Below are positions 14,742 to 25,200 of a DNA stretch of 52,888 bases, one piece after another. The stretch's first letter is position 1. Every line of letters begins with the position of its first letter. Source of the DNA: Woeseiaceae bacterium (GTDB lineage Bacteria; Pseudomonadota; Gammaproteobacteria; Steroidobacterales; Woeseiaceae). The notes under the pieces are model-generated. The model saw only the letters and a list, made by a program, of their open reading frames with translations. It had not been told where the DNA came from and did no database searches. The stretch lies in the NCBI GenBank assembly GCA_013042375.1, contig JABDQH010000034.1:1-52888 (forward strand). Reading direction: 5' to 3'. A program made the translations under genes and the position numbers.

Positions 14742-17700
14742 ATGTTCGATGCCTTCGTTCGCAACGGGATTCTCGTGACGGTGGCGGCGCTGATTATCTC
14801 GGTTCTGGGCATCCTGGCCGCGCTGCGCGTGCCGGTGCAGATGATCCCGGATCTGGATGTCCGCACGGTTTCGATTCAGACAGCGTGGCCGGGTGCGACG
14901 CCGCAGGACGTCGAGAAGGAAATCCTGATCGAGCAGGAGGAGTATCTGCGCAGCCTGCCCAATCTGCGGCGGCTCGAGTCGTCGTCCTCCAGTGGCAGTG
15001 CGGTCATCGAACTCGACTTCCCGTTTGGCGTCGACATGACCCAGACCCTGATTCGGGTCAACAATGCCTTGAACCAGGTACCTTCGTATCCCGAAAATGT
15101 CGACCAGCCGCGGGTCTTCGCGAGCTCGTTTTCCGCGAACTCTTTCATGTACTTCGCGATCTCGCCGCTACCCGGTAATCCGCGCGGCCTCGACATGGAC
15201 ATGATGAGGGACTTCATTGTCGACAACGTTCGGACGCGGCTATCGGGCGTTGCCGGTGTTTCCGAGGTCGCGGTCTGGGGTGGCGCAGACCGGCAGGTGC
15301 GGATTCTTCTCGATCCGGTGCGGCTGGCAGATCGTCAGCTCACGATATTGGATGTCCGCAACGCCATCCGCGCGCGCAATCGCGACGTGTCGGGCGGTGA
15401 GATAGACAGCGGCAAACGCCGCTATCTTTTGCGAACGGTGGGTCGCTTCGGTTCGGTGGAAGACCTCAGCGACCTGATTATCGAGCGGCGGGGCGATGCG
15501 CTCATTCGACTCTCTGATGTCGCCGAGGTCGAGCTGGATCATTTCGAGATTCGCAACTTTTCGTACTTCAATGCGGATCGCATCATTGCGCTGGCCGTCA
15601 GCCGCGAAGCCGGTTCCAACGTCATCGACATCAAGTACGACATGCTGGACGCGGTCGAGCAGGTCAAGCGCGACGTGCTTGAGCCGGCCGGAATGACAAT
15701 CCACCTGATGGCCGAGGATGCCGGTTACGTGGAGGCGTCTGTCAGGAACGTCTGGATCAACCTCTCGCTCGGCGCAATATTCGCGACCGCCGTAATGTTC
15801 CTGTTCCTGCGCTCGGCGCGTGCGACTGCCGTTGGCGTCATCGGCATTCCAATCTGCACGATCGCGGCCTTCATAGGCTTGCTCGCGGCAGGGCGGACGA
15901 TCAATGTCATTTCCCTGGCCGGCGTTGCGTTTGCGATCGGCATGACGCTCGACAACAGCATCGTCGTCATCGAAAGCATCGAACTCAAGCGCCGCCAGGG
16001 GCTCGATCGGTTCCGTGCGGCTGTCGAAGGTGTGAGGAGCGTGTGGACAGCGGTGCTGGCGTCGACGCTCACGACAATCCTCGTTTTTCTGCCAGTGCTG
16101 TTTATCCAGCAGGAAGCAGGGCAGCTTTATTCGGACGTTGCCATCGCGATCTCGGCTTCAATTTTCGCATCGATGCTCGTCGCCATCACGTTGATCCCGA
16201 CCGCGAGCGCCCGGCTCTCGTTTGGCAGCGAAAACCGCTCGCACGGCGCAGGCAAGATGCGTGACCGCGTGCTCGCGTGGATCGATGCGCTGATCACGAC
16301 GCCCAGGCGCCGCATGACGACGATCCTCGTCACCGTGGTCGTCAGCTCTGCCGTTATCGTCGGGCTTACGCCGCCGGCCGAATACCTGCCGGAGGGCGAA
16401 GAGCCGAAGACGTTCGCGTTCATGAGCGCGCCGCCGGGCTACAACTTGCAGACCATGACCGAGATCGGTCTGGACGTTCGCGACTATTTCCTCGCGTTCG
16501 TCGACGACGAATCGGGGCGCTATGCACGTGGCGAAATCGACGTGCCGCCGATCAAATACATGAACACGGCGATCTCCGCGGACAACCTGCGCATCATCTC
16601 CGAGCCGGTGCATCGTGGTGACATCGAGGCGCTCATGAACGCGTTTACCGAGCGTTTCCGCCAATACCCGGGTATGCGCGCCTTCGCGGCACGTGGTTCG
16701 ATCATTTCCTCCAATGATGGAGGCACCCGCAGCATCAACCTGGACGTGTCGGGGCCGTCGTTGAGCGTGATATACGATGCCGCGCTCACCGTTTACCGAC
16801 GCGCGCAGGACGTTTTCGAGAACCCGCGCATCCAGTCGAACCCGTCGTCGCTGGCGTTGTCGCAGCCACTCGTCGAGGTACTGCCGGATTGGAACAGGGC
16901 GGCCGAGCTCGGCATGGAGGCAGGGGAGGTCGGCTACACGGTCGCCGCGCTCACGGACGGTGCGTTCGTCGACGAGTTTTTCGAGGCCGATGACAAGATC
17001 GACATGTATCTTTACAGCACGACGGCCGGCCAGGCGGAACTCGACAGCCTCGGCAGTCTCCCGGTCTACACCCCGCAGGGCAGTATCCTGCCGCTAGACG
17101 CGATCGCGACCATAACCGAGACAGTCGACACCAGTACGATTCGCCGCATCAACGGCCGGCGGACCGTGACGCTGAACATCATCCCGCCGAAGACCGTGCC
17201 GCTTGAGGAGGGCGTCGAGATCGTGCGACAGGATGTCGTTGCGCACCTGCGGGACTCGGGCGCACTGCCTGCGAGCGTCAACGTCGACATTTCCGGTGCG
17301 AGCGATCAGCTCGACGCCACCAAGGCCGCGCTCGCGACGAACTATCCCGTGGCGCTGGTCATCATCTTCCTGTTGCTGGTCGCGATCTTCCGCCACTGGG
17401 GCTACCCGCTGCTAATCATGACGACAATACCCCTCGGCATCGCGGGCGGCATCGTCGGGCTGGCGTTATTCAACGGCATCGGCACTGCTGCGGGATGGAT
17501 CGGGCTCGGCGGGTTTCACCAGTCTTTCGACATGATCACGATGCTGGGTTTCCTGATCCTGATCGGCACGGTCGTCAACAACCCGATCCTTATCGTCGAT
17601 CGAGCCATGCAGCACATGAAAGCGGGCGAAGCGTCGGCACTCGAGGCGGTTCGCGAGGCCGTCTCCGCGCGGCTCCGGCCCATCGCGATGTCGACGCTGA

Positions 17701-17900
17701 CCACAATCTGCGGTTTGTCGCCGCTCGTGTTCATTCCGGGCGCGGGAACCGAGCTTTACCGCGGCGTCGGCGCGATTGTGCTGTTCGGAATCCTCGGTGC
17801 GGCGGTGGTATCGGTGACCATGCTGCCGGCGCTCACGATCGCCGTGTTGGAGTGGCGATCGAGCAAGCAGGCCGTCCTGATGCCAGGCTCGGCAAACTGA
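14742..17900 (+). CDS. RND efflux pump permease (first system)
   Basis: A 1052-residue inner-membrane proton antiporter of the AcrB superfamily, working with the adaptor encoded just before it. It shows the N-terminal helix, porter domain, GATPQDVEKEI motif, helices 2-6 with GMTLDNSIVVIE in helix 4, a second periplasmic domain and helices 8-12 (LIGTVVNNPILIVDRA). The helix-4 proton-relay pair, DD in AcrB, is DN here, as in several environmental subfamilies. No outer-membrane channel is encoded in this pair; the TolC protein of the next operon could serve both. Substrate unknown. Confidence 0.9.
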   Translation: MFDAFVRNGILVTVAALIISVLGILAALRVPVQMIPDLDVRTVSIQTAWPGATPQDVEKEILIEQEEYLRSLPNLRRLESSSSSGSAVIELDFPFGVDMTQTLIRVNNALNQVPSYPENVDQPRVFASSFSANSFMYFAISPLPGNPRGLDMDMMRDFIVDNVRTRLSGVAGVSEVAVWGGADRQVRILLDPVRLADRQLTILDVRNAIRARNRDVSGGEIDSGKRRYLLRTVGRFGSVEDLSDLIIERRGDALIRLSDVAEVELDHFEIRNFSYFNADRIIALAVSREAGSNVIDIKYDMLDAVEQVKRDVLEPAGMTIHLMAEDAGYVEASVRNVWINLSLGAIFATAVMFLFLRSARATAVGVIGIPICTIAAFIGLLAAGRTINVISLAGVAFAIGMTLDNSIVVIESIELKRRQGLDRFRAAVEGVRSVWTAVLASTLTTILVFLPVLFIQQEAGQLYSDVAIAISASIFASMLVAITLIPTASARLSFGSENRSHGAGKMRDRVLAWIDALITTPRRRMTTILVTVVVSSAVIVGLTPPAEYLPEGEEPKTFAFMSAPPGYNLQTMTEIGLDVRDYFLAFVDDESGRYARGEIDVPPIKYMNTAISADNLRIISEPVHRGDIEALMNAFTERFRQYPGMRAFAARGSIISSNDGGTRSINLDVSGPSLSVIYDAALTVYRRAQDVFENPRIQSNPSSLALSQPLVEVLPDWNRAAELGMEAGEVGYTVAALTDGAFVDEFFEADDKIDMYLYSTTAGQAELDSLGSLPVYTPQGSILPLDAIATITETVDTSTIRRINGRRTVTLNIIPPKTVPLEEGVEIVRQDVVAHLRDSGALPASVNVDISGASDQLDATKAALATNYPVALVIIFLLLVAIFRHWGYPLLIMTTIPLGIAGGIVGLALFNGIGTAAGWIGLGGFHQSFDMITMLGFLILIGTVVNNPILIVDRAMQHMKAGEASALEAVREAVSARLRPIAMSTLTTICGLSPLVFIPGAGTELYRGVGAIVLFGILGAAVVSVTMLPALTIAVLEWRSSKQAVLMPGSAN

Positions 17901-17948
17901 CTCGTATCGATCCGGAGGGCGGAGGTATCTATCCGGGGCCGCGTTGTT

Positions 17949-18692
17949 CTATAGCCTCTGTACTGCCGCGACCGCGGCGCCGATGATGCCGGCGTTATTC
18001 AGGAATTTAGCCACGTGGATCGGCGTCGAGATTGTCAGGGCATTTTCGAATTGTTCGAACTTCTTGCTGATGCCGCCGCCGATGATGAAGTGGTCGGGTG
18101 AGCACACCCGGTCGGCACGTTTCAGGAAAGCATCGAAGCGATCGCCCCACTCGAGCCATGAAAGCTCTTCGGCTTTACGTGCGCGGTTGCTCGCATACGC
18201 TTCGAACGGCTCACCATCCTTGCCGGCCATGTGACCGAGCTCGAGATTCGGGATGAGTTGGCCCTTGTAGAACATGCCGCTACCGATCCCGGTGCCGATC
18301 GTGATCGTGAGCACCAGGCCGTCGAGTCCCCTGCCGGCACCGAGCCGCATTTCGGCGACGGCGGCGGCGTCCGCATCGTTGAAGACGATAAAAGGCAGAC
18401 CTGTAGCACGCTCAAATGTATGGTCAATCTGTACGTCGCGCCATGCTTCGCCGAGATTGCTGGCCGACCTGGCATGGCCGTCGACGACTATGGTGGGGAA
18501 ACAACAACCGACCGGGCCCTTGTAATCGAATTCGCCAACCAATTGCCTGATCGCCTCGGACATGGTGTCCGGCGTCGCAGGACGCGGTGTCTCGACTCGG
18601 TGCCTGTCGGTTTGTAGTGCGCCCGACTCGACGTCGACCAGTGCCGCCTTGATGCCGGTACCGCCGACGTCGATTCCCAGTATTTCTTTCAT
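17949..18692 (-). CDS. ppgK: Polyphosphate glucokinase (ROK family)
   Basis: Phosphorylates glucose to glucose-6-phosphate using inorganic polyphosphate, and in many relatives also ATP. The 247 residues follow the actinobacterial PPGK sequence closely: phosphate loop DVGGTGIK (8-15), NDADAAAVAE with catalytic D106, TIGTGIGSG (131-139), PNLELGH, and FIIGGGISKK near the C-terminus. The CXCGXXGC zinc motif of other ROK kinases is absent, as expected for PPGK. It lies alone between two RND operons, convergent with the first. Use of glucose released from laminarin by the GH81 enzyme about 11 kb away is a reasonable but unproven link. Confidence 0.87.
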   Translation of the reverse strand: MKEILGIDVGGTGIKAALVDVESGALQTDRHRVETPRPATPDTMSEAIRQLVGEFDYKGPVGCCFPTIVVDGHARSASNLGEAWRDVQIDHTFERATGLPFIVFNDADAAAVAEMRLGAGRGLDGLVLTITIGTGIGSGMFYKGQLIPNLELGHMAGKDGEPFEAYASNRARKAEELSWLEWGDRFDAFLKRADRVCSPDHFIIGGGISKKFEQFENALTISTPIHVAKFLNNAGIIGAAVAAVQRL

Positions 18693-18814
18693 CCGGCAAC
18701 CGTATCATAAAGGCCGGAGCATCCGGCCGCGCTTGCGGCCGACAAGTCGCTCTGGTCAAATTGTGCGCTTCGACAATAGCGCAAGACCGATTCGATCCAG
18801 TCTGGAAACGTCAC

Positions 18815-21169
18815 ATGTCGTTGTCAGTAGGGCCCCGCCATCTCAGCACGACGTCACTCGTCGCTGCCATTCTGCTGTTATCGGTGGTTCCCGCCGCGGC
18901 GCAGCAGGGGTTCACCGTCGCGGTAGTGGGCGACGGGCCGTCCGATCGACTGTCGGAACAGCACCAGCTGTACGTGGACGAGTTGCTGGTCCTGACCTCG
19001 AGCGAGTTCGACGTTCAGATTCGACGCTTCTCTGGCGCGTGGACGCGAGAATCCATCGACGCCGCGACGGACGATGCGTATGCCGATCCCGAGGTCGATC
19101 TCGTGCTCGTGCTCGGCATCGTCGCCAATCAGCTCGCGGCAATCAGGCGGGAATTTCCCAAGCCTACGTTCTTGCCCATCATTCTCGATACCGGGCTGCT
19201 TGCCGGGGACGGGGGTGAGACGACGTCCGGTATTCGCAATCTCAACTTCCTGGCTGCGTACGCGGATTTTGCCCACGACCTGGATGTTCTCGCGAGGCTG
19301 GCGCCTTACCAGAAGCTCGTTCTGTTTCTCGACGAGGCGTTGTCGTCGGCCATACCGGAGCTGCGGGACGCAGCACTCGCGATCGGTGCCGAGAAAGGCA
19401 TCGAACTGATCGAAGTTACGCACGATGGCGTGGACCACGAACTCGTAGAGCGTGTGCCGGTCGGGACCGACGCGGTCATCGTTGCCGGATTGCCACGCAT
19501 GCCAATCCCGGACTTCGAGCGCCTCGTGGACGCCATTAACGCGGCGCGGCTGCCGAGCTACAGTTTTATCGGTGTCACCGAGGTCGAGTTCGGACTGCTC
19601 GCGACGAACAACGAGCCGCGTGACATGGATCGCCAGGCCAGGCTCAATGCACTCAACATGCAGGCCGTGATGCTCGGTGAGCGCGCCGAAGACCAGCCGA
19701 CCGGCGTCCAGGGGCGGGAGAAGCTGACGATCAACATGGCAACGGCCCGCAAGATCGGATTGTCGCCGAGTTTCGACGTAATGGGCGATGCCGTCCTTCT
19801 CAACCAGGAAGTCGAGGCGGCGGGCCCCCGGTACGGTCTCGTCGAAATTGCGCGACTCGCATTGCAGCAGAACCAGGATCTGCAGGCCGAGGCGTACGGC
19901 GTGGAGGCAGGCCTGCGAGAGATCGCGACGGCCCGCTCGAACCTGCTGCCGAGCCTCGACCTGTCGGCGGCCCATACGCGGCGCAGGGAGTCCCCGTCGG
20001 TAGCCGCCGGGCTGTTTGCCCAGCGCTCGACCGATGCGTCGCTCGACCTGACCCAGCTCATCTATTCAGATGCCGCCGCCGCGAACCTCGCCATCCAGAA
20101 AGAGTTGCAGCGCACACGCCTCGCGAGCCTGGAGGAGTTCCAGCTCGACGTCGTGCTGGCGGCGACGACCTCCTACTACAGCGTGTTGAACGCGCGCTCC
20201 CAACTCGCCGTGCAGGACAACAACCTGAATATCACGCGCGCTAACCTCGAACTGGCCGAGGATCGCGTGCGTCTCGGCACGTCGACGCCGGCCGATGTCT
20301 ACCGCTGGCAGGCGGAAGCGGCCCGGGCGCAGATCCGCGTGATGAACGCCCGTGCCGCGCTCAACCAGGCCTGGGAAACGCTGAACCGGATTCTCCACAG
20401 GCCGCAGGGTACGCGTATGGCCCTGCGAGAGGCGAGCTTTGGTGAGGCGTTCGTGATCTCGCGCGAGGACATCGAGCATCTCGTCGCGAGTCCGGCCGAC
20501 TACGCCGTATTCTCCCGGTTCAATATCAACCGGGCGCTGGCACAGGCGCCGGAGCTGCAGCAGCTCGACGCCCGGATCGCGGCCAAGCGGCGCGAACTGA
20601 CCAGCTACCGTCGCGCCTACTGGTTGCCCGACTTCAGTATCGGCGGCCGGTATTCGAGCAATCTGGATCAATCGGGCGTCGGCGCGGGACCGCAGGCTGG
20701 CAACGGCCTCGATGACTGGAGCATCGGTGTGCAGGCAACGCTGCCGTTGTTTTCGGGTGGCCTGAAGAAAGCCAACGTCTCGAGAGCCGACTATGAACTG
20801 CGCCAGCTCGAGGCATTGCAAAGGTCGACACGGGAACGCGTGGAGGAGGCGGTCCGTCTGCAGCTGTACGCGGCCCAGGCGGCCTATGTCCAGATAGACC
20901 TGTCTGCCATTGCGGCCGAGGCCTCACGCAAGAACTATGAGCTCGTGAGTGACGCGTATGCGCGCGGCACCGTTACGGTTATCGAGCTGCTCGACGCGCA
21001 GGATTCGAGTCTCGCCGCGTCTGCGTCGGCGGCCGAGTCGCTGTATGGCTTTCTTATTACGATCATGTCCATGCAACGCGCCGTCGGCAGCTACGACTAC
21101 CTGCTGAGCGAGGACGAGAGAGAGGCGTTAGCCGGCGAGTTTCGCGGTACGCTGACAGGAACGAGATGA
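18815..21169 (+). CDS. Periplasmic-binding-domain-TolC fusion, outer-membrane efflux channel
   Basis: A 784-residue protein made of two parts. After a signal peptide (ending PAAAQQ), residues about 30-325 look like an ABC-type substrate-binding domain of the TrpX/PF04392 kind: VAVVGDGPSD, a Rossmann-like VDLVLVLGI, and the family's closing LTINMATARKIGLSPS. Residues about 335-784 are a full TolC-type outer-membrane efflux factor with two repeats (LEIARLALQQNQDLQA-like start, ARSNLLPSLDLSA; later AKRRELTSYRRAYWLPDFSIGG). Ordinary TolC proteins have about 450 residues. ATG 18815 was chosen over a TTG 54 bases upstream. The 3' end overlaps the adaptor gene by 4 bases (ATGA). Confidence 0.85.
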   Translation: MSLSVGPRHLSTTSLVAAILLLSVVPAAAQQGFTVAVVGDGPSDRLSEQHQLYVDELLVLTSSEFDVQIRRFSGAWTRESIDAATDDAYADPEVDLVLVLGIVANQLAAIRREFPKPTFLPIILDTGLLAGDGGETTSGIRNLNFLAAYADFAHDLDVLARLAPYQKLVLFLDEALSSAIPELRDAALAIGAEKGIELIEVTHDGVDHELVERVPVGTDAVIVAGLPRMPIPDFERLVDAINAARLPSYSFIGVTEVEFGLLATNNEPRDMDRQARLNALNMQAVMLGERAEDQPTGVQGREKLTINMATARKIGLSPSFDVMGDAVLLNQEVEAAGPRYGLVEIARLALQQNQDLQAEAYGVEAGLREIATARSNLLPSLDLSAAHTRRRESPSVAAGLFAQRSTDASLDLTQLIYSDAAAANLAIQKELQRTRLASLEEFQLDVVLAATTSYYSVLNARSQLAVQDNNLNITRANLELAEDRVRLGTSTPADVYRWQAEAARAQIRVMNARAALNQAWETLNRILHRPQGTRMALREASFGEAFVISREDIEHLVASPADYAVFSRFNINRALAQAPELQQLDARIAAKRRELTSYRRAYWLPDFSIGGRYSSNLDQSGVGAGPQAGNGLDDWSIGVQATLPLFSGGLKKANVSRADYELRQLEALQRSTRERVEEAVRLQLYAAQAAYVQIDLSAIAAEASRKNYELVSDAYARGTVTVIELLDAQDSSLAASASAAESLYGFLITIMSMQRAVGSYDYLLSEDEREALAGEFRGTLTGTR

Positions 21170-22263
21170 TGAGAATCAGCACTTACATCGTATTGTTGGC
21201 GAGCCTGGTGCTCGGAGCCTGCGGAGACGCCGGAGACGCCGTCGACGAGCGCTTGCGGCCCGTACGCTACATGACGATCAGCGACGTCGGCGTCGATCGG
21301 GAGCGCAGCTTCTCCGGGACGTCCAAATCCAGCCGCGAGTCGCGCCTGAGTTTCAAGGTATCCGGCACCATCGTCGATCTGCCCGTACAGAACGGGCAGC
21401 GGCTGAATGCCGGGGACCCGATTGCGGCGCTCGATTCGGCCAGCTACGTATTGCAGGCACAGCAGGCCCAGGCCGCGCTCGTCGAGGCGCAGGCGAACGA
21501 TCGCCGGGCCAGTGCGAATTACGAACGAACCAAGGGACTCTATGCCAACGACAATGCGTCCCTTAACGATCTCGAATCGGCGCGGGCGCAGGCCGAATCG
21601 GCGCAGGCCGTCGTTGCCTCGGCCAACAAGGCACTCGAAATCGCACGTCTCAACGTCTCGTATACGCGGCTGAACGCAGACACCGACTGCTCCATCGCCT
21701 CGCTCGACGTCGAGGTCAATGAAAACGTGGCCGCCGGACAGCAGGTCGCGGCCGTCAGCTGTGGTGATGAGTTCGAGGTCAACCTGGACCTTCCCGAGAG
21801 CCTGATCGGCAGTGTCGGTCCTGATACGCCGGTCAGCATTCGCTTCGGCGCCATCCCCGGGGAGGACTTCGATGGCGTCATCTCCGAGGTGGCAGTCGCG
21901 TCCGCCGCCGGCTCTGCCGCGTTTCCCGTCGTCGTCAAGATTGACGGCACGCACCCGTCGTTGCGCTCGGGCCTGGCCGCGGACGTGACGTTTCAGTTCG
22001 AATCCGGAGCGGCACAGGAGGGCGGTGTCGTGCTGCCCGTGACGGCGGTAATCAACCGTCCCGAGGGCACGTCGGTCTTTGTCGCCGAGCTGGCGGAGGC
22101 AGAGGGCGAAGCTATCGTGCGCCGTCGCTCCGTTACGCTGGGCGAGCTGACGCAGTCCGGTATCGAAGTCTCGGCGGGTCTCGAGGTGGGTGATCGCGTT
22201 ATCACAGCCGGTATTTCCGTCATCCGGGACGGTCAACGCGTACTGATCCCCGAGGCCGACTGA
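21166..22263 (+). CDS. RND efflux adaptor lipoprotein (membrane-fusion protein)
   Basis: A 365-residue adaptor with a lipoprotein signal (LVLGAC, lipidated Cys near residue 19), so it is anchored in the inner membrane like AcrA. Barrel-sandwich halves are KVSGTIVDLPVQNGQRLNAGD and LNADTDCSIASLDVEVNENVAAGQ, around a coiled-coil hairpin of about residues 95-160. A C-terminal membrane-proximal domain follows. It overlaps the TolC fusion gene by ATGA and precedes the pump by 14 bases. Compared with the first system's adaptor, this one is lipidated and belongs to a different subfamily. Confidence 0.88.
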   Translation: MMRISTYIVLLASLVLGACGDAGDAVDERLRPVRYMTISDVGVDRERSFSGTSKSSRESRLSFKVSGTIVDLPVQNGQRLNAGDPIAALDSASYVLQAQQAQAALVEAQANDRRASANYERTKGLYANDNASLNDLESARAQAESAQAVVASANKALEIARLNVSYTRLNADTDCSIASLDVEVNENVAAGQQVAAVSCGDEFEVNLDLPESLIGSVGPDTPVSIRFGAIPGEDFDGVISEVAVASAAGSAAFPVVVKIDGTHPSLRSGLAADVTFQFESGAAQEGGVVLPVTAVINRPEGTSVFVAELAEAEGEAIVRRRSVTLGELTQSGIEVSAGLEVGDRVITAGISVIRDGQRVLIPEAD

Positions 22264-22277
22264 AGGCGTCCAGAGCC

Positions 22278-25200
22278 GTGAACCTGACCGCTGCCGCAAT
22301 CGACAAGAATCGTATTACGCTGACGGTTGTCGCGCTCGCCGTCATTGCCGGCATATTCGCCTTTCAGACCTTGCCTAAAGCGCAGGACCCGGGCTTCACC
22401 GTGCGTACGGCGGTCATTACCACCCGGTTCCCGGGCGCCAGTCCGGAACGCGTCGAGTTGCTCGTAACCGACAAGATCGAGAAGAAGATCCAGGAGATGC
22501 CGGAGATTGACTCGATCGTCAGCGAGTCTCGCACCGGGATCTCGGTGGTGTACGCGAATTTCAAGGAAAGCTACAAGATAATGCGGCCGATCTTCGACGA
22601 TCTGCGCCGCAAGGTCGACACGGTGGTTCCGGACCTGCCGCAGGGCGTGCAAGCGCCCGACGTCAATGACGAGTTCGGCGATGTATTCGGCAGCGTCTAC
22701 ACGTTGTCGGGTGAGGGCTTCTCCTATGCCGAGCTCGAGACCGTTGCCGACGAGCTGCGTGATGAGCTGCTCAAAGAGCCCGACATCGCCAAGGTGTCCA
22801 TCCATGGCGAGCAGCAGGAAGTCATCTTCGTCGAGTACAACAATGCGCGACTCGCGGAGCTCGGGCTGTCTCCGCAACAACTCTCGGCCGCCCTGGCCAG
22901 CGTCAACATCGTCTCTTCCGGTGGCAACATCATCAGCGGTCGCGAGCGCATCACGCTCGAACCAACGGGCAATTTCGAGTCGGTCAACGACCTGCAACGC
23001 ACCGTCATCCAGCTTCCCGGCGGCGCACTCGTCTATCTCGAAGACATCGTCGATGTCTATCGCGGCTACAAGGACCCGCCGAGCAGCGTCAGCCGCGCCA
23101 ATGGCGAGCCGACGCTGGCCATCGCGATATCGATGCGCGAAGGCGGCGACATTCTCAAGCTCGGCGAACGCCTGAATAGCCTGATGCCCGAGCTGGTATC
23201 TCGTTACCCGTGGGGCATCGAGGTCGACAAGGTCTGGTTCCAGGCGGACCTCGTCAGCAACGTCGTGAACGCGTTCTCGTCCAGCCTGTTGCAGGCGATC
23301 GGGATCGTCATCCTCGTGATGATCGCTTTCCTGGGGCTGCGCACGGGCCTCGTCGTCGGCTCGCTGATCCCGGCGACGATGCTCGTGTCGTTCTTCGCCA
23401 TGCAAATCTTCGACATTACGGTCAACCAGATATCGCTGACGGCGCTGATCATCGCGCTGGGGCTGCTCGTCGACAACGCGATCGTCATCGTGGAATCGGT
23501 CCTGGTGAAGCGGGGCAAGGGTCAGGACGCCATCACGGCCGCGGTCGGCTCGGGCAAGGAGCTGATGACGCCGTTGTTGATCTCGTCGCTGACGACGGCC
23601 GCGGCTTTCATGCCCATCGCAATGGCCAAATCGGCGGTCGGCGAGTATACGGCCGATATCTTCTTCGTCGTCAGCATTGCACTGATCTCGTCCTGGCTCC
23701 TGGCCATGACGTTCGTGCCGATGCTCACAACCGTGGCGCTCAAGGTCGATTCCGCACATACGGATAGCGATGGCGAATTCTCGAGTCGCTGGTACGGTTA
23801 CTACCGTGACCTGTTGACGCTATCGCTGCGTTGCCAGTACCGCTTCCTGCTGGTCGTCGTCGGGCTGTTCGCGCTGGCTATCGTCGGCCTGGGCTACGTG
23901 CGCCAGGAGTTTATTGCGCCGTCAGAAGACCCGGTCTTCTCGGCCAAGCTCGAAATGCCGCTCGGGACTTCGATCGAGACCAGCCAGGCCGTCGTTGCCG
24001 ACGTCGATGCGTTCATTCGCGACACGTATTTTGCGCCGTCCACTGGTGAGCCGATGATCCGGAACTGGCTCACGTTCATCGGCGAAGGCGGGCCGCGTTT
24101 CCAGCTGAGCCTCAACCCGCCGAATCCGAATCCTGCGAATTCCTTTGTTATCGCAAACACGATCGACGGTGACGACGTGACGGACGTTATCGCTGGCATC
24201 GAAGACTATGTGCGTGAGCAGCATCCCGATCTCGCGGCGCAGGTGAAGCGTCTCGACAACGGTCCCCCGGTGGACTACCCGATCATCGTGCGCATCGCGG
24301 GCCGCGACTTCGACACGCTGTACTCGCTGGCTGACGCGGTGACCGGATTCCTGTACGGCATTCCACAGGTGTCGGACGTCAAGAACTCCTGGGGCCTGCA
24401 GACCAAGAAACTGACCGTCGACGTCAACCAGGAGCTCGCCCGGCGATCGGGAGTAACGAGCGAGGATGTCGCGTACTCACTACAGGCAGGCCTGACCGGC
24501 ATCGATCTGACGCAGTATCGGGAGGGCGACGAACTGATCCCGGTTACGCTGCGAACCGTTGCGGCCGATCGCCAGGACTTCGGCAAGCTGGACGGGCTGA
24601 CGGTCTACTCTCAGAGCACGGGGGCCAATGTGCCGCTGAAGCAGGTTGCCGATGTCGAACTGACATTCGAACCGGGCATCATCGAGCGCAGGGATCGGGA
24701 CCGGACCTTGTCACTGAACGTGCAGCTTGTTGCCGGTGCGACGGCAGCGGAGGTCGTCCAGGTGCTGGCGCCATGGCTCGAAGAGGCTGCCGCAAGCTGG
24801 CCGGCCGGGCACGCATTCGAGATCGGCGGCGAGACGGAGGAATCCGGTGACGCCAACGCGTCGATTGCCGCCGAATTGCCGATCGCGGGCATGCTCATCC
24901 TGTTGCTGCTGGTTGGGCAATTCAATTCGCTGCGCAGGCCCGCGATTATCCTGGCGACGATTCCGCTCGGACTGATCGGCGTGACCATCGGCCTGCTCAT
25001 CGCCAATTCATCGTTCGGCTTTTTCACCATCCTGGGCCTGATATCCCTGTCCGGCATCATCATCAACAATGCGATCGTGTTGCTGGACCGGATTGCTATC
25101 GAGATACGAGAATTTGGCCGCACCCAGGCCGAGGCCGTCATGTTCGCGTGCCAGCAGCGGATGCGCCCCATTCTCCTGACCACAGCCACGACCGTGCTCG

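Noticed and set aside
22233-23759. A 508-codon minus-strand frame opposite the second RND pump
   Set aside because: Composition dominated by Asp, Arg and His from the antisense of a hydrophobic protein; a typical high-GC shadow.
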